Virus record (IMG/VR): IMGVR_UViG_3300047168_000071
Span: 1 to 30,720 of that record
Length of the DNA stretch: 30,720 nucleotides
From: a virus
Strand: one strand, 5' to 3'
A program made the position numbers and the translations under genes. Within the stretch, counting starts at the first letter, position 1. Every line of letters begins with the position of its first letter. This document shows, piece by piece, positions 28,839-30,720 of the stretch. The notes under the pieces are model-generated. The model did no database searches. It was given only the letters and a program-made list of their open reading frames with translations, and was not told the DNA's origin.

Positions 28839-29606
28839 TTGCCGACCGCCCAGGCACCCGCCCCCAAGGGGCACAATCAGCCGCCCCCGCTGAAGGAGAT
28901 CCTCGCCGAGAATTACGCGACGCTCGCTGCCGAGGTCGACGCCATCGCGGCGCGCGCCAATGGCGCGCCGAAGAAGGTCGCGAACGACGACGACCTCGAT
29001 GCGGTTGGCGTCATCGTCAAGGACGTGAAGGCGCTGGCGAAGCGCGCGGATAACTCGCGCACTACCGAGAAGGAGCCGCACCTCACCGCCGGGCGCGAGA
29101 TCGACGCCTTCTTCAAGACGATGACGGAGCGGCTGGACCGGATCGCATCGACGCTCGGCGAGCGCGCGACCGCCTATCAGCGCGCGAAGGCGGAGGAGGC
29201 CCGGCGGGCGGCCGAGGAACTGGCGAGAAAGGAACGCGAGAGGGAGGCCGAAGCGCGGCGGAAGGCGGCGGAAGCTGAAGAGGCCGGGAAGGCTTCCGCC
29301 GCCGGTCGCCACGAGGGGCGCGCCGAGGCAGCGGCGGCCCGCGCTGAAGGGGCCGAGGCGGAGGCCTTGGCGAGCGCGGCTGAATTGACCCGCCGGCGCG
29401 GCGCCTCCGGGACCATTGCCGGCGCGAAGTCCGTTCAGAAGGTTCGGATCGTCGATATCGCGAAGCTCAATCTCGGGCCGCTCGGTCCGTACATCGACCG
29501 CGAGGCGATCCAGAAGGCGGCCAACGCCTGGCTGCGCGTGAGCAAGGGCACCGAGCAGATGCCGGGCCTCGAAGTCTACGACGATGTGACAGCGACTTTT
29601 CGATAG
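28839..29606 (+). CDS. Coiled-coil protein between exonuclease and RecT genes
   Basis: A 255-residue protein starting with TTG at 28839, five bases after AAGGAGG. Residues about 110-195 form a long charged Ala/Glu/Arg coiled coil. The C-terminal part (KVRIVDIAKL, then GPYIDREAIQKAANAW) resembles the tail of phage proteins that accompany RecT or Erf-type recombinases. Probably a structural or scaffold partner in recombination. Function uncertain. Confidence 0.75.
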   Translation: MPTAQAPAPKGHNQPPPLKEILAENYATLAAEVDAIAARANGAPKKVANDDDLDAVGVIVKDVKALAKRADNSRTTEKEPHLTAGREIDAFFKTMTERLDRIASTLGERATAYQRAKAEEARRAAEELARKEREREAEARRKAAEAEEAGKASAAGRHEGRAEAAAARAEGAEAEALASAAELTRRRGASGTIAGAKSVQKVRIVDIAKLNLGPLGPYIDREAIQKAANAWLRVSKGTEQMPGLEVYDDVTATFR

Positions 29607-29610
29607 CCGA

Positions 29611-29633
29611 TCCGCGCCTGCGGTGGGCGCGGA
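29611..29633 (+). other. Intercistronic hairpin upstream of recT
   Basis: Perfect 8-bp stem TCCGCGCC / GGCGCGGA with loop TGCGGTG, between the coiled-coil gene and recT. Loop is one base different from the hairpin at 27801-27827. It leaves the recT ribosome site (GAGGAGG, 29649-29655) exposed. Confidence 0.5.
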
Positions 29634-29663
29634 CGGCCTTCATCCTGCGAGGAGGCATATCAA

Positions 29664-30720
29664 GTGGCGAGCAGCGGAAATAATCGCGCGGTTGCGCTTC
29701 AGAACTTCATGGACACGGTCGACAAGAGGCGCGCGCAGTTTCACGCGGCCCTTCCGGCCCACATCCCGGTCGCTCGCTTCGAGCGCGTCGCCCTGACGGC
29801 AGTCCAGAACAATCTTCGGCTGCTGGATGCCCCGCCTCGCGAGCTTTTCAACGCCTGCGTGAAGGCGGCACAGGACGGCCTCCTTCCCGATGGTCGGGAA
29901 GGGGCGCTCGTCCTTCGCCCGAAGAAGGGCGGCGGCTTCTCCGTGACGTGGCAGCCGATGATCGCCGGCATTCGGAAGAAGGTCCGCAACAGCGGCGAGA
30001 TCGCGACGTGGGACGTGCAGGCGGTCTACGAAAAGGACGAGTTCGACTTCGCGCTCGGCGACGAACCCTTCATCAAGCACAAGCCGGCGCTCGACAATCC
30101 GGGCAAGCTGATCGCGGTCTACAGCATCGCGACGCTGAAGAGCGGCGAGAAGTCCCGCGACGTGATGTCGGTTTCCGCCGTCGAGCGCATTCGCGACCGC
30201 ACGGACGGCTGGAAAGCCTTCAAGGCGAAGAAGATCGCCTCCACGCCCTGGCACAGCGACTTCGACGAGATGGCGAAGAAGACGGTGGCCCGGCGCCACT
30301 CGAAGGTGCTGCCGATGTCCACCGACATCGACGATCTGCTCCGCCGCGATGATGATCTCTACGACATGACGGGCGCCAGCGACGCGGCGGCGCCCGAGGA
30401 GCGCGCTAAACGCGGGATCGGCGCGAGGCTCGATGCGCTGGCCGGCCCGGTCGACGACATCGTTGACGTTGAGACGGGCGAGATCGCCAACGACGAGGCC
30501 GCCGGGAGCGGGGATGCCACCGCGCAGGCCGAGACGCAGCCCCAGGCCGAGGGCCAAGGCGGCAAGAAGGCCGCCGGCAGCAAGAAGGCGCCGGCTGACA
30601 AGAAGGGCGGCGAGAAGGCCGAGAGCGCCAGCGGGGAAGGCGACGACGCGCTGATCGAGCGCGCCGAGGAATTGCTCGCCGATCTCGATCACGCGCCGCA
30701 CGGCATCGACAGGGACAATC
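29664..30720 (+). CDS. recT: RecT family single-strand annealing protein, 3' end cut by window
   Basis: A RecT-type recombinase that anneals complementary single strands made by the exonuclease. The start is GTG 29664 with GAGGAGG eight bases upstream. The core contains RVALTAVQNN, ACVKAAQDGLLPDGREGA, WQPMIAGIRKKVRNSGE and AVYEKDEFDF, all characteristic of RecT. A Lys/Glu/Ala-rich linker begins near residue 270 and leads to an acidic helical end (ALIERAEELLADL) that continues beyond base 30720. Encoded with the YqaJ-type exonuclease, forming a phage RecET-like pair. Confidence 0.92.
   Translation, partial: MASSGNNRAVALQNFMDTVDKRRAQFHAALPAHIPVARFERVALTAVQNNLRLLDAPPRELFNACVKAAQDGLLPDGREGALVLRPKKGGGFSVTWQPMIAGIRKKVRNSGEIATWDVQAVYEKDEFDFALGDEPFIKHKPALDNPGKLIAVYSIATLKSGEKSRDVMSVSAVERIRDRTDGWKAFKAKKIASTPWHSDFDEMAKKTVARRHSKVLPMSTDIDDLLRRDDDLYDMTGASDAAAPEERAKRGIGARLDALAGPVDDIVDVETGEIANDEAAGSGDATAQAETQPQAEGQGGKKAAGSKKAPADKKGGEKAESASGEGDDALIERAEELLADLDHAPHGIDRDN

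Overview
This GC-rich window is most of the left-hand part of a tailed-phage genome, either an integrated prophage or a phage-derived element. Three things suggest an alphaproteobacterial, probably rhizobial-order, host: the codon and GC style, a GapR (DUF2312)-like protein, and a GcrA-like helix-turn-helix protein. No integrase, att site, tRNA, rRNA, CRISPR array, lysis gene or tail-fibre gene is visible. Both ends are cut inside genes: the head protease at base 1 and recT at base 30720.

Layout. A regulatory switch lies around 25477-25636. To its right, on the + strand, are a CI-like repressor (25637-26344), a strong terminator, and a homologous-recombination operon: a DUF932-type protein, a YqaJ-type exonuclease, a coiled-coil protein and RecT. 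To its left, everything to base 1 is on the - strand except one two-gene + cassette. In transcription order the leftward genes are: an unknown protein, a GapR-like protein, a RuvC-like nuclease, four small proteins (one RMF-like, one GcrA-like), primase, RepA-type helicase, a DUF6362-like protein and a small protein. A second operator site follows. Next come an unknown protein, a winged-helix-like protein, an adenine methylase, several unknown DNA-metabolism proteins, a RecD-like helicase, a metallophosphoesterase and a series of small unknown proteins. After these are a BrnT/BrnA toxin-antitoxin pair and an exported SNase-type nuclease.

A 574-base non-coding block (9794-10367) interrupts the operon. 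It carries five GTCAC iterons spaced 21-22 bp apart plus several hairpins and palindromes. Beyond it lie a lambda-Z-like tail protein, a ParB-domain protein, a DNA methylase and a PLP-fold enzyme. The + cassette (5622-6646) is next, followed by the packaging and head genes: small and large terminase, portal, a gpW-like joiner and an S49 head protease.

Genes are extremely tightly packed. Most leftward cistrons overlap the next by 4 bases (ATGA, GTGA or TTGA), and several starts are GTG or TTG. A recurring palindrome, ATTTGCAAAT or close variants, lies upstream of four transcription-unit heads (25476 leftward, 26590 rightward, 19576 leftward, 8980 leftward) and looks like the binding site of a shared phage regulator. 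The most interesting regions are the iteron block, the ATTTGCAAAT regulon, the ParB/methylase/PLP cassette, the phage GapR/GcrA/adenine-methylase set, and the inverted + cassette.
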